DNA of 64,000 nt from Phyllobacterium sp. 628. Lineage in GTDB: Bacteria > Pseudomonadota > Alphaproteobacteria > Rhizobiales > Rhizobiaceae. The notes beneath the pieces were generated by a model, which was given only the letters and a program-made list of their open reading frames with translations, was not told the DNA's origin and did no database searches. How positions within the stretch are numbered: position 1 is the stretch's first letter; every line of letters starts with the position of its first letter. The position numbers and the translations under genes are program-made. This document shows, piece by piece, positions 26,163 to 34,645 of this stretch. The stretch covers positions 2,983,501-3,047,500 of the forward strand of contig NZ_CP050301.1 of assembly GCF_014189505.1 (NCBI RefSeq), read 5' to 3'.

Positions 26163-28040
26163 ATGTCCGTCGAGGCTGCACTACCCACCGCTCACGCGCC
26201 AGCCGTAAGGGGCGCGCCGTTTGTCGGCGCTCTCTTGCGAATTGTCGAGATTTTCGCTGCCATCGCCCTGGCGGCCGATCTTCTCCTGGTCGTAACAGCT
26301 GTTCTTTGGCGATTTGTCTTTAACGACACCATTCTCTGGGCCGATGAAGTTGCCCGGATGCTGCTGATCACGTTAGCGTTCCTTGGCGGTGCGGCAGCTG
26401 TTGCCAAGGGCAATCACGTCGGCATCCGCATTCTGCGCGACAAACTGCAACCGCATCAGGCATCGCGTGTGGAAGCTGCGGGCCTGTGGATCGAGCTCGG
26501 AGTGACACTGGCTGTTGCTGTTTTCACAATTCAATATTGCGAGTCCGCATCGACACAGGTGACATCAACTGGCCTGCCGCAAAATCTCTTCATGTACCCG
26601 CTGATTGTCGGCGGCTTCGGTATGGCAATCTTTACCGCCGCGCGGCTTCTCGCCTATCGCACGGCCGATATAGCGGCTGGTTTGGCGGGGCTGCTTGTTC
26701 TGATTGGTGTTGTGGCCATCTGGAGCACGCTGGTGCCTTCCTTCGCCCCCAGCCCTTTGACACTCATGCTGGTCGGGTTCGCAATTTGCCTATCGAGCGG
26801 CATACCGATTGCCTTCTCGCTCTGCGTTGGTGCCCTGCTCTATATCTGGGGTGACGGTTTCATTCCCTTTGCTGTCTTTGCCCAGCAGGCATCGAGCGGC
26901 ATCGACAATTTCGTACTGCTCGCCGTGCCATTCTTCGTGCTGACCGGTCTCGCCATGGAAGTGAACGGCATGTCCGTCCGGCTGATTGAACTGTTGCGCC
27001 GCGGCGTCGGCCAACGCAAAGGCGGACTGAACATCGTCACCATTTTAAGCATGGTGCTGTTCTCCGGCATTTCAGGCTCGAAATTGGCTGATGTGACGGC
27101 GGTTGGCACCGTCATGATCCCGGCGATGCGCCGCTCGGGCCACGATCCATCTGAAGGTGTTGCCTTGCTGGCGGCAAGTGCCGTTATGGCGGAAACCATC
27201 CCGCCTTGCATCAACCTGATTATCCTGGGCTATGTCGCCAACCTGTCCATCGGCGGCTTGTTCGCAGCCGGCATTTATCCGGCAGCCCTGATGGCCGGCG
27301 CTCTGATCCTTGGCGTCATCATCTTTTCCAAAAAAGCACCACCTGCTCCGGTCGAAACCTCCGGGCGAAGCCTGAAAAACCTGCTCTGGAGCAGTGCAGT
27401 CAGCCTCGGTGTCATCGTTATCATCTTTGGCGGCTATCGCTCCGGCTTTGCCACGGCAACGGAAATCGGCGCTTTTGCTGTCGCTTATGCCTTGCTGGTT
27501 GGTAAGCTCGTGTTCCGGGAATTGACATGGCGTAGCACGGTGACGCTGTTCGTGCGCTCGGCCACATTGGCCGGTATGATCCTGTTCGTGGTGGCAGCGT
27601 CGCAGACCGTCGCCTTCTCGCTGACTATCGATCAGGTACCGCATATGTTGGCGGAAGCCATGATCAATCTCAGCCACGGCGCAGGAGCTTGGGCGTTTAT
27701 CATCGCATCGATACTGATCCTGATCATCATGGGTGCCGCATTGGAAGGCGCTCCCGCACTGATCATCTTCGGGCCCCTGCTCATTCCGGTCGCGCAGAGT
27801 TTTGGCATCCATCCGCTGCATTATGGCATTGTCCTGATCGTGGCGATGGGACTTGGCCTGTTCGCGCCACCGCTTGGGCTTGGACTTTATACAAGCTGTG
27901 CAGTCGGCGGGGTATCACTGGAGGCAACCGTACGGCCTATCGCCAAATATCTGGCGATCCTGTTCGTATGCCTCCTGCTGATTGCCTTCATCCCGGAGAT
28001 CACACTGTCGCTGCCCCGCTATATGGGCTTCGTCCACTAA
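26163..28040 (+). CDS. dctQM: TRAP transporter fused small and large permease subunits (DctQM)
   Basis: 625 residues from ATG 26163 with GAGG at 26153-26156. Residues about 1-185 are the four-helix DctQ subunit (FVFNDTILWADEVARMLLI). The rest is the DctM subunit with about 12 helices (GIPIAFSLCVGALLYIW, FSGISGSKLADVTAVGTVMI, FAPPLGLGLYTSCAVGGVS). Natural fusion of the two subunits is known in this family. It works with the binding protein encoded just upstream. A hairpin terminator follows at 28061-28085. Confidence 0.92.
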   Translation: MSVEAALPTAHAPAVRGAPFVGALLRIVEIFAAIALAADLLLVVTAVLWRFVFNDTILWADEVARMLLITLAFLGGAAAVAKGNHVGIRILRDKLQPHQASRVEAAGLWIELGVTLAVAVFTIQYCESASTQVTSTGLPQNLFMYPLIVGGFGMAIFTAARLLAYRTADIAAGLAGLLVLIGVVAIWSTLVPSFAPSPLTLMLVGFAICLSSGIPIAFSLCVGALLYIWGDGFIPFAVFAQQASSGIDNFVLLAVPFFVLTGLAMEVNGMSVRLIELLRRGVGQRKGGLNIVTILSMVLFSGISGSKLADVTAVGTVMIPAMRRSGHDPSEGVALLAASAVMAETIPPCINLIILGYVANLSIGGLFAAGIYPAALMAGALILGVIIFSKKAPPAPVETSGRSLKNLLWSSAVSLGVIVIIFGGYRSGFATATEIGAFAVAYALLVGKLVFRELTWRSTVTLFVRSATLAGMILFVVAASQTVAFSLTIDQVPHMLAEAMINLSHGAGAWAFIIASILILIIMGAALEGAPALIIFGPLLIPVAQSFGIHPLHYGIVLIVAMGLGLFAPPLGLGLYTSCAVGGVSLEATVRPIAKYLAILFVCLLLIAFIPEITLSLPRYMGFVH

Positions 28041-28060
28041 TCCCATGGAAGCCATCATAA

Positions 28061-28085
28061 AATGCCGGGCCTTGTGTCCGGCATT
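28061..28085. terminator. Terminator between the TRAP operon and the LysR gene
   Basis: AATGCCGG (28061-28068) and CCGGCATT (28078-28085) form a perfect 8-bp stem with a 9-base loop, followed by CTTTATT. It lies between convergent genes. Confidence 0.7.
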
Positions 28086-28129
28086 CTTTATTGCGGCCGG
28101 AAAACCAGAACAAAGTACAATCCCAAATC

Positions 28130-29062
28130 TCAGGCAGCTGTTTCGCTGATTGCATCGGGGCCCAAAATTGTTTCCTCAGGCGAATAAAAAGCAAAACTTG
28201 AACATGCCCTCCGGAACGCTTCCGCCACTTCCGCAGCCGAAGGCTTTATGTCCGCATCACCGCGCAAAAGATAGAGCATGCGCGACAGTGACGGCGTGAG
28301 TGGTCGCGACGCGCACCCACCCACGGCAGTTGGCAAGACAAGCTCCGGCAGGATCGCAACGCCGACACCCGAGCGGACCATGGAAAACAATGTTTCCTTC
28401 TCCCGCACGCGAACGATCACATCGATATCGATACCTGAACTTTTGAGGATTGCATCGGCGTGCGGTCCGCATCCAATTGCCGGCATGACAAATCGCGCCC
28501 CTTGGAGGTCCGCCAGCGAAATAGCCTCTTGCGCAATCAGCACATGCTCTTCCGGCAACAGCAAACGCAATTTGTCTTCCATGAAATGCTCAGCATGCAA
28601 ATGGTCGCTGACTCCGCCAATACCGAAGTCAATCAGGTCATTTTTCACCCATTCATGCACTTCCTGATCCGTTCCCTCCCAAATATCGAGCCTTATATCC
28701 GGGAAATTACGGCGCAGATCACGCAACGCCGCTGGCGCTATCCGCGATGAGATGCTGGCAACAATACCAGCCCGGACAGTTCCGCAAACATTTTTATCGT
28801 GTCCAAGTTTGCGCAGACGCTCAATGGCTTGCAGAACATTCCGCGCCTCTTCGATAACCTTTACGCCTATCGTTGTCAGCTCGACATTGCCCCGCTGCCG
28901 CTCGATCAACGGTGAACCTACGGCAAGCTCCAGACCACGGATGGCGTGGCTGACGGCCGATTGACTGACACCGATCCGGTCAGCACCGCGCGAGAAACCG
29001 CGCTCTTCTACAATAGCAATCAAAGCCCTCAGCATGGTCAGGTTGATATGAATCTTGCTCAT
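28130..29062 (-). CDS. LysR-family transcriptional regulator
   Basis: 310 residues with an N-terminal winged helix (RGFSRGADRIGVSQSAVSHA) and a periplasmic-binding-protein-like effector domain (VRAGIVASISSRIAPAAL, RSGVGVAILPELVL). Regulated gene not evident: downstream the TRAP operon converges on it, and upstream there is a 449-base gap before a membrane protein of unknown function. Start ATG 29062 gives the standard N-terminus. Confidence 0.88.
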   Translation of the reverse strand: MSKIHINLTMLRALIAIVEERGFSRGADRIGVSQSAVSHAIRGLELAVGSPLIERQRGNVELTTIGVKVIEEARNVLQAIERLRKLGHDKNVCGTVRAGIVASISSRIAPAALRDLRRNFPDIRLDIWEGTDQEVHEWVKNDLIDFGIGGVSDHLHAEHFMEDKLRLLLPEEHVLIAQEAISLADLQGARFVMPAIGCGPHADAILKSSGIDIDVIVRVREKETLFSMVRSGVGVAILPELVLPTAVGGCASRPLTPSLSRMLYLLRGDADIKPSAAEVAEAFRRACSSFAFYSPEETILGPDAISETAA

Positions 29063-29511
29063 TGTGCGTGTCCAGAATTTTCATTTTACATGTTTCGACC
29101 GCCTATCTATCAGCTCGACTTGTTTCCGGGCAAGACAATTTTGCGCTATAGTCTTGTAAAATGCAAAAGTATGATAAAACCGCATGGCGCTCTGGCTTAA
29201 AATTCTAAGCTATATGCAACGCCTGAGTCCGTTGAACACATATGCAAGGGAGAACCCATGTTGAAGCACTTGCCGACGAAATATGTTTGTACGGCTTTGG
29301 CGATGAACGGCAGCCGGCAATGACAACGAAGAAGGCGGAACTCCTCAAAGCTAAATGAAAATCTTCAAATTTTCCGGCGGCGCGCAAAACTCGCCGGCGG
29401 AGCAAAACGCACCCGAACGAGCGGATGCAATCAGCACTGGCGGATTGACAGACAAAATGCCAAATATTGCGTCCACGGCGGTTGCACACTCCCGATATCA
29501 GGCAGGACATT
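29063..29511. other. Intergenic region between the LysR gene and a membrane protein gene
   Basis: 449 bases. The first half is AT-rich and holds a TATAGT hexamer at 29147-29152, but no well-spaced -35 was found. In the second half an ATG at 29355 opens a frame beginning MKIFKFSGG. It looks like a plausible N-terminus but runs out of phase into the next gene; see findings. Nothing else recognised. Confidence 0.4.
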
Positions 29512-30456
29512 ATGTGGAACTTCAGCATTGGCCGTTCACTCGGCCTCATGGTGCAAACCGCACCCTTCATTGCATTCAGAATGATGATTTATTTCGGCAT
29601 GGCTCTCGCCTATGTCCTCGTCACCGGTACCGGTGCCGGGATTGGCTGGGGAATAGGTGGAATTGGTGACGAAGAATTTCGCGCCAGTTCTACCTTCATC
29701 GGTGGCCTGTCAGGTTTTTGCCTGACCGCCGGTGTGCTCTATCTCTTGCGCGAATACGTGCTTTACATTGTCAAAGCCGGACACATTGCCGTTCTCGTTG
29801 AACTGATCGACGGCAGGCCATTACCGGACAATAAAGGGCAAATCGCCTATGCGAAGGAGATCGTTTCCAGCCGGTTTGCCGAGGCGAGTATTCTGTTTGC
29901 TGTTGATCAGTTGATCAAAGGTGTTCTGGCGGCGATTACGGGACTGGTGCAGGGCATAACATCCTTTCTGCCCATTCCCGGGCTTGACTCGCTCATGTCG
30001 CTGATCCGTGCATTCCTGCGCATTGCCGTTGGTTTCATTGACGAAGTCATCCTCGGTTATACCCTGCGCACGCGCAGCGATAACGCATGGGAAACCGCGC
30101 AAAAGGCATTGGTTCTGTATGCCCAGAACAGCGGAACGATGCTCAAGAACGCAGCCTTTGTGACGATCATTGTCTATATTCTGTCAATCGCCGTTTTCAT
30201 TCTGATGCTGACACCAGCAGCGGCTGTTGTTTACTGGATACCGGGCGGATGGTCGTCAGGCGGCTTCATCTTCGCACTGGTTTTTGCCTGGGCGGTGAAG
30301 GCTTCCTTGATCGAACCTTTTGCCATTGCCTGCATGCTGCAGGCATATTTCCGCACGATCGAAGGACAGTCGCCCGATCCGCAATGGGAAGCGCGGCTAT
30401 CGCAAATCTCTAGCAAGTTCAAAAAACTCGGCGACTATGCGGGCCTGTCCACTTGA
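29512..30456 (+). CDS. Polytopic membrane protein of unknown function
   Basis: 314 residues from ATG 29512 (AGGA nine bases upstream). Hydrophobic segments occur near residues 15-45 (FRMMIYFGMALAYVLV), 60-85, 150-185 and, in a pair, 215-275 (TIIVYILSIAVFILMLTPAA, SSGGFIFALVFAWAVKASLI). A hydrophilic stretch in the middle carries AYAKEIVSSRFAEASILF. I do not recognise a named family. A bidirectional terminator follows. Confidence 0.65.
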   Translation: MWNFSIGRSLGLMVQTAPFIAFRMMIYFGMALAYVLVTGTGAGIGWGIGGIGDEEFRASSTFIGGLSGFCLTAGVLYLLREYVLYIVKAGHIAVLVELIDGRPLPDNKGQIAYAKEIVSSRFAEASILFAVDQLIKGVLAAITGLVQGITSFLPIPGLDSLMSLIRAFLRIAVGFIDEVILGYTLRTRSDNAWETAQKALVLYAQNSGTMLKNAAFVTIIVYILSIAVFILMLTPAAAVVYWIPGGWSSGGFIFALVFAWAVKASLIEPFAIACMLQAYFRTIEGQSPDPQWEARLSQISSKFKKLGDYAGLST

Positions 30457-30472
30457 TAACCCGAGCGATAAA

Positions 30473-30502
30473 GCCGCCACGCCCTGAATAAGGCGTGGCG
30501 GC
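30473..30502. terminator. Bidirectional terminator
   Basis: GCCGCCACGCC (30473-30483) pairs perfectly with GGCGTGGCGGC (30492-30502) over an 8-base loop, between convergent genes. The minus-strand side is followed by TTTAT. Confidence 0.75.
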
Positions 30503-30511
30503 AAGGATCAG

Positions 30512-31888
30512 TCAGGCAGCGTGTTTGCAGATTCCTGAGTGAACATCGTCCAGAATGCGTTGGAGAACATCGAGCAAAGCTTCGATCTGTTCCTGTGTCG
30601 AAATGAACGGCGGCGCCAGTACAACAGAAGCACCCAGAGGCCGAATGATAAAGCCAAGATCGCGGGCGGCCTTGGCAATCCGGTCGCCAACCCGATACTC
30701 AGCCGCATGGGCTGTTTTGGTTTTTTTGTCGGCCACCATTTCGAGCGCGCCCATCAAACCAACGCCACGCGCTTCCCCCACCATCGGATGTTCGGCCAGC
30801 TTACGCAGACCCGCCTGGAAAAGCGGGCCCACCTTGCGGATATTATCCAGTACGCCCTCTTCGGTGATAATGCGGATCGCTTCAAGCGAGATGGCACAGC
30901 CAACCGGATGACCACCCGTCGTGTAGCCATGCGGAAACTCTTCCCACATTTCGCTGGCGGCGGTTGCCCGCTTATCGATATCAGCCGACAGCATCACTGC
31001 CCCCATGGGGAAATAGCCCGCTGACATACTCTTGGACGCCACAATAATTGCAGGTTCCAATCCGACGGTTTGCGAGCCCCATAAATTGCCGCTCCGGCCA
31101 AAGCCGCAAATGACCTCGTCAGCCACAAGCGGAATGCCATATCGCTTCAACACAGGCTGAATCATGCGGAAATAGCCATGGGGAGGCACGATCACCCCAC
31201 CGGCCCCCATAATGGGCTCGGCAAACATACCGGCAATGGTCTCCGGACCCTCTGCTATGATTTGCTGTTCCAATCTGCTTGCAAGGCGGGCTGAATATTC
31301 CTCATCGCTCTCGCCTGGAAGTGCATTGCGCCAGCTATGCGGGCAATCGAGCGTGACGATCTCCGCACTCGGCAGGCCAAAGGCGCGATTATAGTCCTTG
31401 GCCGTCAGCGCCGCCGCCATAACCGTCGCACCATGATAAGCATTCTTGCGCGTCAGCAGCTTGCGCCGTTGCGGCTGCCCCTCCGCTGCCCACATCATCC
31501 ATAGTAGCTTGATTGCGGATTCATTGGCATCAGAACCTGAATTGGTGAAAAATACCCGGCTCATCGGCACAGGCGCCAAGGCAATCATGCGCTCCGCCAG
31601 AGCAACCGTCGGTTTGGAGTTTCGTCCAAAGAAGGTGTGGTACCCGGGAAACTCCGCATATTGGCGGGCAGCAACCTCGGCAAGTCGTGTTTCGGAAAAG
31701 CCCAGCGTCATGTTCCAAAGCCCGGAATTTCCCTCGAAATAGCGCTTGCCTGCCGTATCAACGATATAGGCACCCTCGCCTTTCTCGACGATGGCGGGCC
31801 CATCCTCGCGCAATGAGGCAAGGTCAGAGAATGTATGAAAGAAGCTGCCGACTTCCCGGCGTTCCCAAGATTGAACGGTTGTATCCAT
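30512..31888 (-). CDS. Class III PLP-dependent aminotransferase (omega-aminotransferase type)
   Basis: Cytoplasmic transaminase, 458 residues, with GGGAGGG just before ATG 31888. It shows VFFTNSGSDANESAIKLLWM, the aromatic PLP-stacking NAYHGATV, VADEVICGFGRSG with the PLP-pyridine Asp, and VASKSMSAG with the Schiff-base Lys. These features fit the beta-alanine/taurine/putrescine:pyruvate aminotransferases; amine donor unknown. The neighbouring GntR regulator is on the same strand 310 bases upstream and is its likely controller. Confidence 0.88.
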   Translation of the reverse strand: MDTTVQSWERREVGSFFHTFSDLASLREDGPAIVEKGEGAYIVDTAGKRYFEGNSGLWNMTLGFSETRLAEVAARQYAEFPGYHTFFGRNSKPTVALAERMIALAPVPMSRVFFTNSGSDANESAIKLLWMMWAAEGQPQRRKLLTRKNAYHGATVMAAALTAKDYNRAFGLPSAEIVTLDCPHSWRNALPGESDEEYSARLASRLEQQIIAEGPETIAGMFAEPIMGAGGVIVPPHGYFRMIQPVLKRYGIPLVADEVICGFGRSGNLWGSQTVGLEPAIIVASKSMSAGYFPMGAVMLSADIDKRATAASEMWEEFPHGYTTGGHPVGCAISLEAIRIITEEGVLDNIRKVGPLFQAGLRKLAEHPMVGEARGVGLMGALEMVADKKTKTAHAAEYRVGDRIAKAARDLGFIIRPLGASVVLAPPFISTQEQIEALLDVLQRILDDVHSGICKHAA

Positions 31889-32198
31889 GTGTCCCTCCCA
31901 AAGGCACCGACGTGCTTATCACATCGCCCACATTCAGCGTCCACATATTGCGTTTTGTCAATATAAAATACTTTACCTACATAGAACAAGAAAGGTTGGG
32001 GCATTAAACAGCAGCAAAACCATCTCGCCGCCATCTTTGAAAAAGCGGTTTAAATAGCCGGCATTTGGAATATTTGCGAGAATTTTATAAATATACCCGC
32101 ATGCCGCGCTGCCAAAGGCATCGCAGCATCGCATGAAAAGATTGCATTATGATATATTCAAACTCAAAACCGACAGAATGGGAAAGCGCCAGCTGCGG
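31889..32198. other. Intergenic region upstream of the aminotransferase gene
   Basis: 310 AT-rich bases between two minus-strand genes. ATATTG (31945-31950) and CAATAT (31959-31964) form a short spaced dyad overlapping a TTGACA hexamer read on the minus strand. This may be the promoter/operator of the aminotransferase gene. No coding region recognised. Confidence 0.4.
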
Positions 32199-33143
32199 TT
32201 AATCTTCATCCATTGACAGGTGAACGCCACCAGACCGGACCCGTTCGAGATCCTCATCAATATATTTGAACGTTTCATCCCGCGACACCTGCAGGTGCAG
32301 CCGCATCAACGCCGCCGCCATCTGGCGCTCCCCACGCAGCAAGGCAGCTATGATGTTCCGGTGCTCAGTCAACGATTCGCGAACACGATCAAGCCGCGAA
32401 AACCCGATATATTCATTGACGCGCCGGATATTGTTCTGCCGTTCAATGGCATCGACAAGGTGGGTCGAGCGTGCGCCCAGTGCAATAAGCCGGTGGAATT
32501 TGGCATCCAGATCGAACAGGCGGCGCTGGTCAAGCTTCTCTATATTTTTGATTGTGTTGACATGATCGCGATCGAGCGCTTCAAAGGCCTCCGCATCGAT
32601 GAAATAAGGGTCGGCCAGAATGGTTGCAGGCTCCAGAATCTGGCGGAAATTATAGCCATTTTCGAGGGCCACCGCGCTGACATCCGAGAATATCCAGCCG
32701 TGCCCCACAGAGGGTTCCACCAATTGGTCGCGCATCAACCGGCGCAGGGTGGACATGAGAATGCCATGCGGAACCGCATATTTCTGCATCAATGCCCGTT
32801 CGCTGATGACGCTCTTGAGATTACCCAGCGCCATGTCGCGCATCACACGCTCGTCAAGCAGTTCGTCCTTGTCAGCGTCCGCTTCGAGAACGTCAGCGCT
32901 CGCATCCGCCAGTCGAAATCCACGGTGTTGCTCGTAGCTGACCACACCTTCATTCTGCAATTGCCAAAGCACTTTGCGAACGGGCGTACGTGAAATCCCC
33001 AATGCATCCGCAATTTCGGCCTCGTTGACCCTGTCGCCAACATGCAAATCTTCCCCAAAGCGTCTTTGCAACTGGTCGCGAATTCTTGTCTGAAGCGGTG
33101 TGTGTTTGGTCAAGTTACGGTCCCCATCTTCTTTTGATTGCAT
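32199..33143 (-). CDS. GntR/FCD regulator with a second winged-helix-like segment
   Basis: 314 residues, about 80 longer than usual for FadR-subfamily regulators. Residues about 10-80 are the GntR winged helix (AEIADALGISRTPVRKVLWQ). A second segment at about 95-155, with ISERALMQKYAVPHGILMST, then LRRLMRDQLVEPSVGHGWIF, has the same helix-turn-helix and wing layout. The rest is an FCD domain (FDLDAKFHRLIALGARS, LTEHRNIIAALLRGE). It lies upstream of the aminotransferase gene on the same strand and probably controls it. CTTTATCAA repeats sit just before its start. Confidence 0.78.
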   Translation of the reverse strand: MQSKEDGDRNLTKHTPLQTRIRDQLQRRFGEDLHVGDRVNEAEIADALGISRTPVRKVLWQLQNEGVVSYEQHRGFRLADASADVLEADADKDELLDERVMRDMALGNLKSVISERALMQKYAVPHGILMSTLRRLMRDQLVEPSVGHGWIFSDVSAVALENGYNFRQILEPATILADPYFIDAEAFEALDRDHVNTIKNIEKLDQRRLFDLDAKFHRLIALGARSTHLVDAIERQNNIRRVNEYIGFSRLDRVRESLTEHRNIIAALLRGERQMAAALMRLHLQVSRDETFKYIDEDLERVRSGGVHLSMDED

Positions 33144-33147
33144 TTTT

Positions 33148-33170
33148 CTTTATCAAAGAACCTTTATCAA
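33148..33170. repeat. Direct repeat CTTTATCAA x2 upstream of the tandem-HTH regulator
   Basis: Two identical 9-mers at 33148-33156 and 33162-33170, period 14, directly upstream of the regulator start. A candidate autoregulatory site. Confidence 0.4.
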
Positions 33171-33403
33171 TCCTTAAGTGGCTGTTTTTAACATAAAAGT
33201 ATATTTTTTCACGTCAGCGGTGAAACGGCGGATTGTTGAGGATGTCGCAGACCATGCCAGCCCGCGATCGCCCCACTCCTCATATTGGGCTTGTCAAATC
33301 ACGTTGGATGGCCATGCCACGAAGCTTAGCTAGACATTTTTGAAGAATCCGATAGCTGTCTGGGTTAGCCGGAACACCAAATTGCTAAACTGAGGAGCCA
33401 GCC

Positions 33404-34024
33404 ATGGCGCTACGCCCATTCGCATCATTGATCGTTGTCGCCATGATGGCTCTGACATTTGCCGCAACTCCCGCTTGGAGTGCTGCCACAACGGAAACCA
33501 TTGCCTTCATCCGGCATGGCGAGAAGCCAGAGAAAGGCCTTGGACAGCTCAATTGCCAGGGATTGAACCGTGCGTTGGCGCTGCCGTCGGTGATCGCCAA
33601 GACATTGGGCAGGCCCGACTTCATCTTCGCTCCCAATCCTTCGGATCAGAAAAAGGACGATGGTAAGCGCTACGACTACATTCGTCCGCTGGCGACTGTC
33701 GAACCTACGGCAATATCGTTCGGCTTGCCGGTCAATGTCAGCATCGGCGTGTCTGATGCTGATGATCTTGCCAAAGCTCTGACCAAGACGCCTCTCCGCA
33801 ATGCGCGTGTTCTGGTCGCGTGGGAGCACAAGAAGATCGACAACATCGTCAGCGATCTGCTGACCACCAATGGCGGCAACAGCGCGCAGGTGCCGAAGTG
33901 GGACGGAGATGATTTTGACAGCATCTATATCGTGACGATCACCAGAAATGGTGATGTGGCCAAAGCGGCGTTCGAAATCAAACATCAGGGCCTGAACGGT
34001 CAGTCGCAGACCTGTCCGCATTAA
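33404..34024 (+). CDS. Exported histidine-phosphatase superfamily protein
   Basis: 206 residues with a signal peptide (LIVVAMMALTFAATPAWSA) followed by ETIAFIRHGEKPEKGLGQL, the RHG catalytic motif of branch 1 histidine phosphatases, and the aligned GLNRA. The second catalytic His would be in the VAWEHKKIDNIV segment. Role is a periplasmic or secreted phosphatase; substrate unknown. Stands alone. Confidence 0.8.
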   Translation: MALRPFASLIVVAMMALTFAATPAWSAATTETIAFIRHGEKPEKGLGQLNCQGLNRALALPSVIAKTLGRPDFIFAPNPSDQKKDDGKRYDYIRPLATVEPTAISFGLPVNVSIGVSDADDLAKALTKTPLRNARVLVAWEHKKIDNIVSDLLTTNGGNSAQVPKWDGDDFDSIYIVTITRNGDVAKAAFEIKHQGLNGQSQTCPH

Positions 34025-34118
34025 CCCAAGGCAGCGCAAGTCACATGTCTGTATTGAAAGGCGAATAAACGCGCCGGACATGATTTTTTGCCGCGACAGG
34101 ATTCCCAGTTGTTCTTGG

Positions 34119-34137
34119 AAACTATTATAAATAGTTT
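34119..34137. promoter_or_regulatory. AT-rich dyad upstream of a small conserved-looking gene
   Basis: AAACTATTATAAATAGTTT has perfect 8-base arms around ATA, 60 bases before the start at 34198. It differs from the Fur, Irr, Zur and FNR consensus as I know them. A candidate operator for an unidentified regulator. Confidence 0.4.
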
Positions 34138-34197
34138 GATAGCGGGCTGACTGATTTGTAACGGCAAATATTCTGTTTGTTGTGTGTCGGGGGTAAC

Positions 34198-34551
34198 ATG
34201 ATTTTCTGTGATTCAGCAGGGCCGATATATTCGCCGCAGGACGTGGCGATCATGCGTCAGGCCTATGCCGAAGCATTTCGCATGCTGGATCTAGGACCGC
34301 GGTCCAAGGTATATTCGGAAGAGATTGCCGGGATAATTCTTCAGATTTTCACCTCGGGCGTCTCTGACGTCCAGAAACTAGCGCAACTTTCTGTTGATCG
34401 CGCCGTTCGCAAAAACTTTGAACTGCGGCTTACAATCGATGCCGCACGCGCGCATCAGTTACGCCGGGAGCAAGCGGAGGCTGCCGCTGCCAAGGCTCTG
34501 CTCAAGCCAGTGGCATGGAAGCCGCACCGTCCGGGTTACACGCGAAACTAG
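34198..34551 (+). CDS. Small protein of unknown function
   Basis: 117 residues from ATG 34198; GGGGG lies six to ten bases upstream. The sequence is soluble and mostly helical, starting MIFCDSAGPIYSPQDVAIMR and ending in a basic tail. The central stretch GIILQIFTSGVSDVQKLAQL and the Ala/Arg-rich end suggest a small regulatory or nucleic-acid-associated protein, but I do not recognise it. Confidence 0.55.
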   Translation: MIFCDSAGPIYSPQDVAIMRQAYAEAFRMLDLGPRSKVYSEEIAGIILQIFTSGVSDVQKLAQLSVDRAVRKNFELRLTIDAARAHQLRREQAEAAAAKALLKPVAWKPHRPGYTRN

Positions 34552-34645
34552 CACTCCTGACATTTTACGCGTCCCAGTTTTTTGACGTGTTCATGGGTTC
34601 AGTATAAACCTGCCGAGGCAGACGCCTTCATCCTTGCAGTCAAAA

